In this document: positions 1 through 8,954 of the stretch, one piece after another
Numbering within the stretch: the stretch's first letter is position 1
How the letters are laid out: every line of letters begins with the position of its first letter
Origin: Haberlea rhodopensis
Lineage: Eukaryota > Streptophyta > Magnoliopsida > Lamiales > Gesneriaceae
Direction of reading: 5' to 3'
Length of the DNA: 64,000 nucleotides
Assembly (NCBI GenBank): GCA_907163345.1
Contig: CAJQUN010000007.1
Coordinates: 5,160,582-5,224,581 of the forward strand
Program-made: the position numbers and the translations under genes
Notes under the pieces: model-generated
What the model was told of the DNA's origin: nothing
Databases searched by the model: none
Seen by the model: only the letters and a program-made list of their open reading frames with translations

Positions 1-942
1 AGGTACGTAGTGGACGTACGGGCACCCCAACGGTACATGTATCTTATATACTTATTGTTTTGTGGATGCAAGTATATATGTGGTATTGCATAGTGGATGC
101 AAATACATGTTATGCATGATGTTTATAGATGCATATGATTATTGGTGCATATCCCATGAGTCGTGGTCATCCCTTGATGATTTTAATGCTTGCCGCTATT
201 TGGTTTGGTTCCGCTAAATGTGAAGCGAGGGGTGGGAGCGCCGCATGTCACATTTGAGCGTGGTTATCATATAGGACGAGGAAAGGGTATTTGCCGCTCA
301 ATGAGAGGCGAGGGGTGGGAGTCCCGCAGTCCATTGAAGCGAGGTTATCCTATGCCGTCTATATGTAAATAAGCGAGGGGCATTAAAACACATTGTGATG
401 GACAGACTAGGGATTGGTGATCAGTATTTGGTATTGATGAAATGGTATATGTTCATGACATGTTTAGACCATTTAAAATAATCTATTGATTATACTCATG
501 AGTTATGGTACAGGGACAACCAAACGGGAAGCGTTTGAAATGCATGGGGAAACAGGAAGTGTTTTATTATGATTATGCATTTACGCTTTATCTTCATATT
601 GTGTTGAATATGAATGATTATTATTGCTCATGTTTGGGGGTTGTCCTTGTAGGTACACGTTTGGCATGATAGAAGAGCTTGAACGGGTTGAGGTGGTGAG
701 CTTGAGAAGCATTCTTTTGAGGATGGACAGGATTATTTTGAATAGTATCTACTCTAGGAGTAGTATAAAACTATAGTTGCACACATTCTTTTGATTGGAA
801 TGTAATTAATCCATTTGGTAGTCCTTATTTTTTTGGCATGTAATGCTTAAGCTCATAGACTCAACATATTCTTTTACACTCTGATCATTTATTTTAGCTC
901 TATTATGCCTTAGTTCCGCATTTAAGGATTAGGGTCCTTACA
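1..942 (+). repeat. 5' LTR of element 1 (right-hand part only)
   Basis: Base 1 aligns with base 6856 of the 3' LTR, and the LTR ends with CCTTACA just before the primer-binding site. The palindrome array of this family would lie to the left of the window. The 60-codon frames seen here and at 7051-7233 are identical because they are LTR copies, not genes. Confidence 0.95.
749..763 (+). repeat. Conserved LTR hairpin CTACTC-TAG-GAGTAG
   Basis: A six-base inverted repeat around TAG lies about 190 bases before the LTR end. The same hairpin sits at 7614-7628 in the 3' LTR, near 16075 and 22875 in element 2 and, on the other strand, near 59579 in element 4. It is degenerate in element 3 near 9127. 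A role in RNA processing or 3' end formation is inference. Confidence 0.7.
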
Positions 943-946
943 TTAG

Positions 947-960
947 TGGTATCAGAGCCA
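947..960 (+). other. Primer-binding site, initiator tRNA-Met type
   Basis: TGGTATCAGAGCCA begins four bases after the LTR end. It is complementary to the 3' end of plant initiator tRNA-Met, the usual primer for this group. Confidence 0.93.
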
Positions 961-1150
961 GGTTAGAGAACCCGGGAACGAGTGAAGGGTAGCCTTAGCA
1001 AGATAGGCTAGGTGCTTACATTTGAAGCATGTTTATGCATGTGGTGCATATTTTGTATATCTTGTTATACTAACATGCTTATATCACTCCTGTTATCTAA
1101 CGGTATAACATGTATTGCTTTGGAATTGTTGTTAACATTTGTGTTACAGC

Positions 1151-4100
1151 ATGGCTGCTAATGAGGAAGTCGGTGATATGGGGAGCATGAATGCTAGTAT
1201 TGGACAGACAAACCCTCTACCTCCACCGGCTGTAGGAATGGAACCAGTGGTTCAGTTGCTGCTACCGGGTGAGATTAGCTTGACACAATTTCTCTCTTAT
1301 CATCCGCCCCGGTTTGAGGGGACAGAGTCCGGAGAAGAGGCTGAAGAGTGGTTGGAAAGACTTGAGCAGATCTTCGTATCAGCTCCTTGTGCTGTGACAG
1401 CTTGGCTGAGGCTAGCGGAGTTTCAATTAGCCAAGAAACCTCTAATGTGGTGGAGGAGCACAGTGATGGAAATGAGAGCACTGGGTGCTGTGATTGACTG
1501 GACTCTCTTCAGGACTAGGTTTCTGAATCGGTACTTCTCCGCGGCAGCAAGGCAGACAAAGGAGGATGAATTTACAAGTCTGAGGCAGGGGAACATGACG
1601 GTGGCAGACTATGCCACACGGTACTCTTCGTTGTTGAGATACGTTCCCCACATTGCCACCAGTGGACACGCTAAGATGAGAAATTTTATGAAGGGATTGC
1701 GACCGGAGCTCTATGATCGGGTTATCACCAATAACCCGACTTCTTTTGATGATGCTCTCACAAGAGCGGAGCTTGCTGAGCTAGGAGTAGGAGCTTACGC
1801 TATGCCACCACCGGTACCGCAACAGAGGCAGACTAGTGACAGCTTGAGGCCTCGGGGTGAGCCATTTAAACCCCGTGGTGCCTCTTCATCTTCACGGTAT
1901 GGTGGAAAGAAACACTTTGGTCAGAAGCAGGATGGCAAGAAGGGCAATTGGTCGGCCAATAGAGGATCTTCACAAGGGGATAGGCCGGGAGAGCCGAGGT
2001 GCAATAATTGTGGAGGGCCACATTCTTCAAACAAGTGTCCTGCATGTTATGTCTGTGGCAAGATGGGCCACATTGCTCGGTATTGCCCCACACGGGGAGG
2101 ACAGTCAGAGTTTCAGGGCAACAGGCCGAGGTTTGAGGATAGGACAGTGCAGCAGAGGCAGCAGTTTGGGCCTCGACCATCGGGAGGTCAGACAGTAGGA
2201 CCACCCCAGGGGCAGGTATATGCACTGACCAGGGAGCAGGCTCAGGCAGCCCCAGAGGAGGTGATTGCCGGTACGTGTCATTTATTTACGTACCCTGCTT
2301 TTATTTTGATCGATACAGGTGCCTCCCATTCTTTTGTATCGGTGGGTTTTGTGGAAAGACACCATATGCGCACGTCTTCTTTACCCACGCCTCTCCTTGT
2401 CTCGACACCCACTGGAAAGAATGTTGTTGCTGATCAGTTTATGGAAGACTGCCTCATTTATTTTGAGGGCAACGAGTTGAAGGCAGACTTGATCGTATTT
2501 GGTATGTCAGACTTCGACTGCATCTTGGGTATTGATGTTCTGAACAGATATCAGGCAGTGGTAGATTGCCGACAGAGGACAGTGAAGTTCAGACCTGAGT
2601 TGGGCAGTCAGTGGACTTTCTATGGCAACGGTTCTCGTGCGAAGATTCCGTTGATTTCAGCGATCAAGATGACTCAGTTATTGGAACGTGGCCACACGGG
2701 TTATCTCATTTATGCCGTGGACACGTCTGGGAAGAGTAAAGAACTCAGAGTTGAGGATGTACCAGTGGTAGCAGAGTTTACTGATGTATTCCCAGAAGAG
2801 ATCCCAGGATTTCCACCGGCTAGGGAAGTTGAGTTTGGGATCGAGCTGTTGCCAGGGACATCCGCTATCTCTCGTGCACCTTATAGGATGGCACCGGCCG
2901 AGTTGAGAGAGTTGAAAGAACAGTTGCAGGATCTCTTGGACAAGGGATATATACGCCCGAGCGTGTCGCCATGGGGCGCACCAGTTCTCTTTGTGAAGAA
3001 GAAGAACGGTTCGATGCGGTTGTGTATCGATTACCGGCAACTGAATAAGGCTACAGTGAAGAACAAGTATCCTCTTCCAAGGATCGACGATCTGTTTGAT
3101 CAGTTGCAAGGTACCAGGGTGTATAGCAAGATTGATTTGAGATCCGGGTATCATCAGATTCGGGTCAGAGAGGAAGATGTGCAGAAGACAGCGTTCCGGA
3201 CCCGATATGGACATTATGAGTTCCTAGTGATGCCGTTCGGTGTGACGAATGCTCCAGCAGTCTCCATGAGTCTGATGAACAGAGTGTTTCAGCAGTATCT
3301 TGATCAGTTCGTCATTGTGTTTATTGACGATATTCTTATCTACTCCCGGAGCGAGGAGGAGCATGTGAAACACTTGAGGACAGTGCTTCAGATTCTCAGA
3401 GAGTATCAGTTATATGCTAAGCTCAGTAAGTGTGAATTTTGGCTGAGCAGTGTAGTGTTTCTGGGGCATGTCATATCGAGCAGCGGGATATCTGTAGATC
3501 CCAAGAAGATTGAGGCTGTGATGGAGTGGGCTGCCCCCACTTCTGTGCCAGAGATTCGGAGTTTTCTTGGTTTGGCCGGGTATTATCGGCGCTTTGTCGA
3601 GGGCTTTTCGAAGATTGCCAAGCCGCTGACTCAGTTGACCCAGAAGGGAGTGCCTTTCTTTTGGTCGGAAGCTTGTGAGGAGAGCTTCCAGGAGTTGAAG
3701 CACCGCTTAACGACGGCGCCAGTGTTAGTGATCCCTACGGAGAACTCCAGATTTGTTCTGTATACTGATGCATCACTTCAGGGCCTTGGGTGTGTTCTGA
3801 TGCAAGATAAGCATGTGGTAGCTTATGCATCGAGACAGTTGCAGCCGCATGAGACCAGATATCCAGTTCATGACTTGGAATTGGCGGCTATCATCTTTGC
3901 CCTGAAGATCTGGAGGCATTATTTGTATGGTACTTCATTCACCATATACACGGATCACAAGAGCCTCAAGTTTTTATTCACTCAGGCAGAGCTGAACATG
4001 AGGCAGAGGAGATGGATGGACCTACTCAAGGACTATGATTGCGAGATAGAGTACCATCCCGGGAAAGCCAATTTGACAGCAGACGCTTTGAGCCGGAAAG

Positions 4101-5695
4101 TGAGGAGTTCTGCTGAGGACGTCATTCATTTGTCTGCTATGATGACCTCCTATTGCCATCTGGGCTATGACTTTGACATTGATGCATCACCTGTGTATGT
4201 ATCAACTTTGCTAGCTGAGCCAGATATTTATGAGCGTATCAGGAGAGCTCAGAGGTCAGATGACGAGGTCCAGAGGTGGTTATCTTTAGTACATCTTGGT
4301 CAGCCAACGAAGTTCAGGGTGGCAGATGACGGGTCTTTGAGATTGGGTGACCGATGGGTGGTTCCGAGTACGCCGGAGTTGCGTAAGGGGATCTTGGAGC
4401 GAGCTCATAGTAGCAGACTTAGCATCCACCCAGGCGGGAAGAAGATGTACAGAGATTTGCATGGTCATTTTTGGTGGAAAAGGATGAAATCAGATGTCGT
4501 CGCTTTTGTAAAGAGATGTTTGATCTGCCAGCAGGTTAAGGCAGAGAGACAGAGACCTGGCGGCGAGTTGAGAAGCTTGGAGATACCGAAGTGGAAGTGG
4601 GAGCACATTTCCATGGACTTCGTGACTCATTTGCCGAGGAGTGCTTCAGGCTTTGATGCTATTTGGGTGATTGTGGACAGATTGACTAAGGTAGCCCACT
4701 TTATCCCCTATAGCATGACTTTCACCTTTTTGAGGATGGCGCAGATGTATATTAGAGATGTGGTGAGATTGCATGGAATCCCCGTTTCGATAGTGTCAGA
4801 TCGAGATCCGCGATTCACATCTCATTTTTGGGAAGGCCTTCAGTCAGCCTTGGGAACTGAAGTCAGATTGAGTACTGCTTATCATCCTCAGACGGATGGC
4901 CAGACCGAGCGCACTATCCAGACGCTCGAGGACATGTTAAGAGCTTGTGTTTTGGAGTTCGATGCCTCTTGGCAGGATTCAGTGCCTTTGGTAGAGTTTT
5001 CGTATAACAATAGCTACCAGGCGAGTATTCAGATGGCTCCGTTTGAAGCTCTTTATGGCAGACGGTGTAGATCACCCTTGTGTTGGGATGATTTGGACCG
5101 CAAATCGGTCGGAGGACCAGAGCTGATTCGGGAGATGGAAGAGAATATAAAGACAATAAGGCAGAAAATGAAAGCGGCCCAGGACAGGCAAGCAGCTTAT
5201 GCAAATAAACGGCGGAGACCGTTGGAATTTCAGTTGGGAGATAAGGTCTTTTTGAAGATCTCGCCTTTCAGGGGCGTTGTGCGATTTGGGATGCGCGGGA
5301 AACTTTCTCCGAGGTATGTCGGACCGTACGAGATCTTGCAGCGCATTGGCACCTTAGCTTACCGACTGGCTTTGCCGCCTTCTTTATCTGGTATACATGA
5401 TGTGTTTCATGTATCGATGCTGCGGAAGTATGAGCCGGATCCGTCGCATGTGTTACAGCCTTCCGAAGTTCAGTTAGAGTCCGATATATCTTATGTGGAA
5501 CGGCCTGTCAGGATTCTGGATCGAGCAGAACGTAGACTTCGGAACAAAGTGATACCTATGATCAAGGTTCAGTGGGATCGCAGGGGTGTCGAGGAGGCTA
5601 CGTGGGAGACGGAGCGGCATATGGTGCAGCACTACCCGGAACTATTCTCTGGTATGTGTTTATGTTTAGTTTCTTTTTGGGGTAAGTGCATGTGA
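1151..5695 (+). CDS. Intact chromovirus gag-pol polyprotein, 1514 aa
   Basis: The frame runs without a stop from ATG at 1151; an upstream TTG in frame is not a plausible plant start. Gag domain lies at about residues 70-190. Two zinc knuckles follow at about 284-312, the first atypical (CX2CX3HX4C), the second canonical (CX2CX4HX4C). The aspartic protease motif DTGA is near 386. RT carries FIDD, the YVDD-type catalytic box, near 723. RNase H has YTDAS near 870. Integrase has its HHCC finger at about 1085-1128 and a D,D-E core (MDFVTH, SDRDPRF, TERTIQTLED) at about 1155-1255. A chromodomain-like tail occupies about 1449-1498. All catalytic residues I can check are present. Products would form the particle, copy the RNA and integrate the cDNA; the tail is thought to target heterochromatin in this group. 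Confidence 0.96.
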   Translation: MAANEEVGDMGSMNASIGQTNPLPPPAVGMEPVVQLLLPGEISLTQFLSYHPPRFEGTESGEEAEEWLERLEQIFVSAPCAVTAWLRLAEFQLAKKPLMWWRSTVMEMRALGAVIDWTLFRTRFLNRYFSAAARQTKEDEFTSLRQGNMTVADYATRYSSLLRYVPHIATSGHAKMRNFMKGLRPELYDRVITNNPTSFDDALTRAELAELGVGAYAMPPPVPQQRQTSDSLRPRGEPFKPRGASSSSRYGGKKHFGQKQDGKKGNWSANRGSSQGDRPGEPRCNNCGGPHSSNKCPACYVCGKMGHIARYCPTRGGQSEFQGNRPRFEDRTVQQRQQFGPRPSGGQTVGPPQGQVYALTREQAQAAPEEVIAGTCHLFTYPAFILIDTGASHSFVSVGFVERHHMRTSSLPTPLLVSTPTGKNVVADQFMEDCLIYFEGNELKADLIVFGMSDFDCILGIDVLNRYQAVVDCRQRTVKFRPELGSQWTFYGNGSRAKIPLISAIKMTQLLERGHTGYLIYAVDTSGKSKELRVEDVPVVAEFTDVFPEEIPGFPPAREVEFGIELLPGTSAISRAPYRMAPAELRELKEQLQDLLDKGYIRPSVSPWGAPVLFVKKKNGSMRLCIDYRQLNKATVKNKYPLPRIDDLFDQLQGTRVYSKIDLRSGYHQIRVREEDVQKTAFRTRYGHYEFLVMPFGVTNAPAVSMSLMNRVFQQYLDQFVIVFIDDILIYSRSEEEHVKHLRTVLQILREYQLYAKLSKCEFWLSSVVFLGHVISSSGISVDPKKIEAVMEWAAPTSVPEIRSFLGLAGYYRRFVEGFSKIAKPLTQLTQKGVPFFWSEACEESFQELKHRLTTAPVLVIPTENSRFVLYTDASLQGLGCVLMQDKHVVAYASRQLQPHETRYPVHDLELAAIIFALKIWRHYLYGTSFTIYTDHKSLKFLFTQAELNMRQRRWMDLLKDYDCEIEYHPGKANLTADALSRKVRSSAEDVIHLSAMMTSYCHLGYDFDIDASPVYVSTLLAEPDIYERIRRAQRSDDEVQRWLSLVHLGQPTKFRVADDGSLRLGDRWVVPSTPELRKGILERAHSSRLSIHPGGKKMYRDLHGHFWWKRMKSDVVAFVKRCLICQQVKAERQRPGGELRSLEIPKWKWEHISMDFVTHLPRSASGFDAIWVIVDRLTKVAHFIPYSMTFTFLRMAQMYIRDVVRLHGIPVSIVSDRDPRFTSHFWEGLQSALGTEVRLSTAYHPQTDGQTERTIQTLEDMLRACVLEFDASWQDSVPLVEFSYNNSYQASIQMAPFEALYGRRCRSPLCWDDLDRKSVGGPELIREMEENIKTIRQKMKAAQDRQAAYANKRRRPLEFQLGDKVFLKISPFRGVVRFGMRGKLSPRYVGPYEILQRIGTLAYRLALPPSLSGIHDVFHVSMLRKYEPDPSHVLQPSEVQLESDISYVERPVRILDRAERRLRNKVIPMIKVQWDRRGVEEATWETERHMVQHYPELFSGMCLCLVSFWGKCM

Positions 5696-5715
5696 TTTCG
5701 AGGACGAAATCTTAT

Positions 5716-5728
5716 AAGTAGGGGAGTA
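5716..5728 (+). other. Polypurine tract of element 1
   Basis: AAGTAGGGGAGTA sits immediately before the 3' LTR start TGTGATATCC. It is the expected plus-strand primer. The same tract precedes the 3' LTR in element 2 and, on the other strand, element 4. Confidence 0.85.
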
Positions 5729-5729
5729 T

Positions 5730-7807
5730 TGTGATATCCCTGAAATGATTAATTGCAATTTGGTGCATTAATTGTGATTATATGATTAATTATGTGGTAA
5801 TTAATTATGCATTGGATTTATTTATTTATTTACCTTATGGAAATGCATGGTCATGTGGATAGGGTGGCCCGGGGTTGCATTTCAGGGTGCATGTGGTGCA
5901 TGTTGGGTAATTATTATTGGAAGCATGATTTATTTGCCTTTGGTAGCAATTGATTAGAAATCATGTGTTTAATTGATATTTGGTGCATTATGAGTGAATG
6001 CTTTGAAAAATATCATGTTGGGGTGTTTTATACACCATGGAATTACTTTGGTATGCTTTTAATTAAATAAAAACCAACACCTTTTACTACCCCAACCCCA
6101 CCTCATCCACTCATTCTTACTTTACCAAAATCACCACCCAAACCCTTTCCCTTCTTCCATTTTCGAGCTTGAGCTTAGGGTTGAAGAGAAAACCTTCCAA
6201 AAGTCTTGATTTGTGAAGATTATTGGGTGATTTGAGGTCCCCAAGAGGTATGGATGCCTCATTGTCATTTTTATTGTGTTTGGGTTAGTTTTGGAAGGGT
6301 TTTTAATGATTTTGAAATGGGTTTGTGTGGGTTGTTGTGGTTTTGGTTAAGGGTTGGATTTATACTTGTTTTGAAGTATATTTTGGTGGTTTATGTTGTT
6401 TTTGATGTTGTTGGTTTGTTGGGTTAAGTGTTGGTATGGATTGGAAGGTTTTTGGGAGCAAAAATGGTGAAAAATCGCATGTCTGCGCGAGGCGATCGAT
6501 CGCCTGAAAAGAGGCGACCGATCGCCGAGGGCAAGTAACATTTTTGCGTGTTAGGCGATCGATCGCCTAAAATGAGGCGACCGATCGCCAAGAGGCAGTA
6601 GGATTTTCAAAGGGATGGCGATCGATCGCCATGTTTGGGGCGACCGATCGCCACAGTGATAATTTTGAGGCGACCGATCGCCTGAGGGAAGCGATCGATC
6701 GCCGCCAGTGGATTTTTGGAAAATGGTTTATTTTGTCAAATTTTTGGTATTTGGCTTTTATTTGGCTTCTAATATGGGGTTGTGTGATTGTGTAGAACCA
6801 TCCCAGGTAGCAACACAACCGAGGAACTGAAGCCATATCAAATCCACTTTTGGAAAGGTACGTAGTGGACGTACGGGCACCCCAACGGTACATGTATCTT
6901 ATATACTTATTGTTTATGCATTGTGGATGCAAGTATATATGTGGTATTGCATAGTGGATGCAAATACATGTTATGCATGATGTTTATAGATGCATATGAT
7001 TATTGGTGCATATCCCATGAGTCGTGGTCATCCCTTGATGATTTTAATGCTTGCCGCTATTTGGTTTGGTTCCGCTAAATGTGAAGCGAGGGGTGGGAGC
7101 GCCGCATGTCACATTTGAGCGTGGTTATCATATAGGACGAGGAAAGGGTATTTGCCGCTCAATGAGAGGCGAGGGGTGGGAGTCCCGCAGTCCATTGAAG
7201 CGAGGTTATCCTATGCCGTCTATATGTAAATAAGCGAGGGGCATTAAAACACATTGTGATGGACAGACTAGGGATTGGTGATCAGTATTTGGTATTGATG
7301 AAATGGTATATGTTCATGACATGTTTAGACCATTTAAAATAATCTATTGATTATACTCATGAGTTATGGTACAGGGACAACCAAACGGGAAGCGTTTGAA
7401 ATGCATGGGGAAACAGGAAGTGTTTTATTATGATTATGCATTTACGCTTTATCTTCATATTGTGTTGAATATGAATGATTATTATTGCTCATGTTTGGGG
7501 GTTGTCCTTGTAGGTACACGTTTGGCATGATAGAAGAGCTTGAACGGGTTGAGGTGGTGAGCTTGAGAAGCATTCTTTTGAGGATGAAAGGACAGGATTA
7601 TTTTGAATAGTATCTACTCTAGGAGTAGTATAAAACTATAGTTGCACACATTCTTTTGATTGGAATGTAATTAATCCATTTGGTAGTCCTTATTTTTTTG
7701 GCATGTAATGCTTAAGCTCATAGACTCAACATATTCTTTTACACTCTGATCATTTATTTTAGCTCTATTATGCCTTAGTTCCGCATTTAAGGATTAGGGT
7801 CCTTACA
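5730..7807 (+). repeat. 3' LTR of element 1, 2078 bp
   Basis: Bounded by TGTGATATCC and CCTTACA. It holds an AT-rich stretch near 6058-6075, a CT-rich leader-like segment, a palindrome array at 6491-6703, a GGTACGTA...CGTACGGGCA block at 6857-6885, an inverted repeat pair homologous to 509-521/639-651, and the CTACTC hairpin at 7614-7628. An AAGAG/GTATGG donor-like site at 6247/6248 and a TGTAG acceptor-like site at 6791-6795 flank the palindromes. Splicing there is only a hypothesis. Confidence 0.95.
6491..6703. repeat. Array of eight 14-bp palindromes in four doublets
   Basis: Copies start at 6491, 6513, 6554, 6576, 6617, 6639, 6669 and 6691 (the last lacks the outermost G). Perfect GGCGATCGATCGCC and the one-mismatch form GGCGACCGATCGCC alternate through the first three doublets. 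Within doublets the spacing is 22 bp each time; doublets repeat every 63, 63 and 52 bp. Confidence 0.95.
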
Positions 7808-8221
7808 ATAGGCGCTCAGATCCAGAGTCGAGATCGAGTTGCGCTTGAGAGGTGCTTCCAGGATCGAAGCACCAGTAATGGTATCCCGTAGAGTGTTTTA
7901 TACATTAGATACACGCTTATTTATTGGGTGCTCTTATGTGAGTACATATTACGTGTATATGGAATGTATAAATGGGCTACGGCTTTTCTCTATTCATTTA
8001 CGGTTAGCATGCAATTAAATGAGGAATTGCTAAATGAATTGAGAGCATATTAGTGTATGTTGAAAGGTGCATGACAAGTTTTATGGAATATGTTGGGAAA
8101 GTATAGACATTACACGATTAATGTAAAGGAATTTTATAGATGGCATTCATGCTAGAGTTGCATGTAATTACTTTCCCCATGTTAACATGATAGTATGCAC
8201 TAAGTACAGTGGTTAATACAC
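7808..8221. other. Short unassigned stretch between two chromoviruses
   Basis: No coding potential and no recognised feature. The first 70 bases (GCGCTCAGATCCAGAGTCGA onward) are richer in GC and could be a leader remnant of another LTR element; the rest is AT-rich. It is the immediate target DNA of element 1. Confidence 0.4.
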
Positions 8222-8733
8222 TAATACCTCAACAGTGAAGAGTATTGCGTGGAATAATCTGATATAGTCAAGCTGCCCTGCTTCAGGTTGGTGAACTCAT
8301 CTTCTTTTACTTGTCTGGCAGCGGCGGAGAAATACCGGTTAAGGAACCGGGTCCTGAACACAGTCCAATCCACTGTCATACCCTGTGCCCTCAGCTCCAT
8401 AACTGTTGTCTTCCACCACATGGAAGACTTCTTCGCCAACTGAAACTCTGTCAATCTCAGCCAGGCAGTCCGTGCACAGGGTGCCGATACAAATATCTTC
8501 TCTAGTCTCTCAAGCCATTCCTCGGCTGCTTCCCCAGTCTCAGTCCCTTCAAATAGCGGTGGACGATAGCTCAAGAACTGGGTCAAACTTATCTCCCCTG
8601 GTAGTAGTATCTGTGCACTAGGCTCCACGCCTACAGCAGGTGGCGGTAGAGGATTTGACTGAGCATTACTGGCATTGATACAGCCTACATCTCCCACCTC
8701 TTCATTGGGGTTCTCCGGATTAATAGCCGCCAT
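8222..8733 (-). pseudogene. Gag N-terminal fragment of element 3, about 170 codons
   Basis: It starts at ATG (8733) and follows element 1 gag closely through the retrotransposon gag domain. It breaks off just after the SLLRY motif (SLLRYVPHIA in element 1), where a stop comes from unrelated sequence. No zinc knuckles or enzymes follow. It cannot make a working capsid protein. Confidence 0.9.
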
Positions 8734-8938
8734 GCTGCAACACAGGGGTTAACAATAATACCAAAAGCAGTTCATAATATAAGCCGTTAGATAACAAGAG
8801 TAATCATATTCAAAAGCATGTTAGTATAACAACTTATACAAAAATATGCACCATATGCATAAACATGCCACCAATGAATATCTAGCCAACTTGTTTCTAA
8901 AGGCTACCCTTTACTCGTTCCCTGGTTATTTAACCACT

Positions 8939-8950
8939 GCTCTGATACCA
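8939..8950 (-). other. Primer-binding site of element 3
   Basis: The reverse complement reads TGGTATCAGAGC, complementary to initiator tRNA-Met, four bases inside the LTR end. Confidence 0.88.
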
Positions 8951-8954
8951 CTAA

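Larger units (their letters stand above)
1..7807 (+). mobile_element. Element 1: young Ty3/gypsy chromovirus (Tekay/Del-like), 5' end outside window
   Basis: Order on the + strand: partial 5' LTR, tRNA-Met type primer-binding site, one continuous gag-pol frame, polypurine tract, full 3' LTR. Domain order is gag, protease, RT, RNase H, integrase, chromodomain-like tail, which is the chromovirus order. LTRs of about 2 kb and the chromodomain-like terminus fit the Tekay/Del clade (family knowledge). Over the 942 bases of 5' LTR visible, the only differences from the 3' LTR that I see are a 6-bp indel near base 57 and a 4-bp indel near base 727, so the insertion is recent. The 3' flank begins ATAGG; the matching target duplication would lie before base 1. 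It looks capable of autonomous transposition. Confidence 0.95.

Noticed and set aside
190..372. 60-codon frame, repeated at 7051-7233
   Set aside because: Same sequence in both LTRs of element 1; begins with a non-ATG codon and has no protein-like features.
6491..6703. Regularly spaced palindromic repeats resembling a CRISPR array
   Set aside because: They lie in a plant LTR, spacers are shorter than the repeats and partly conserved, and no cas genes exist.
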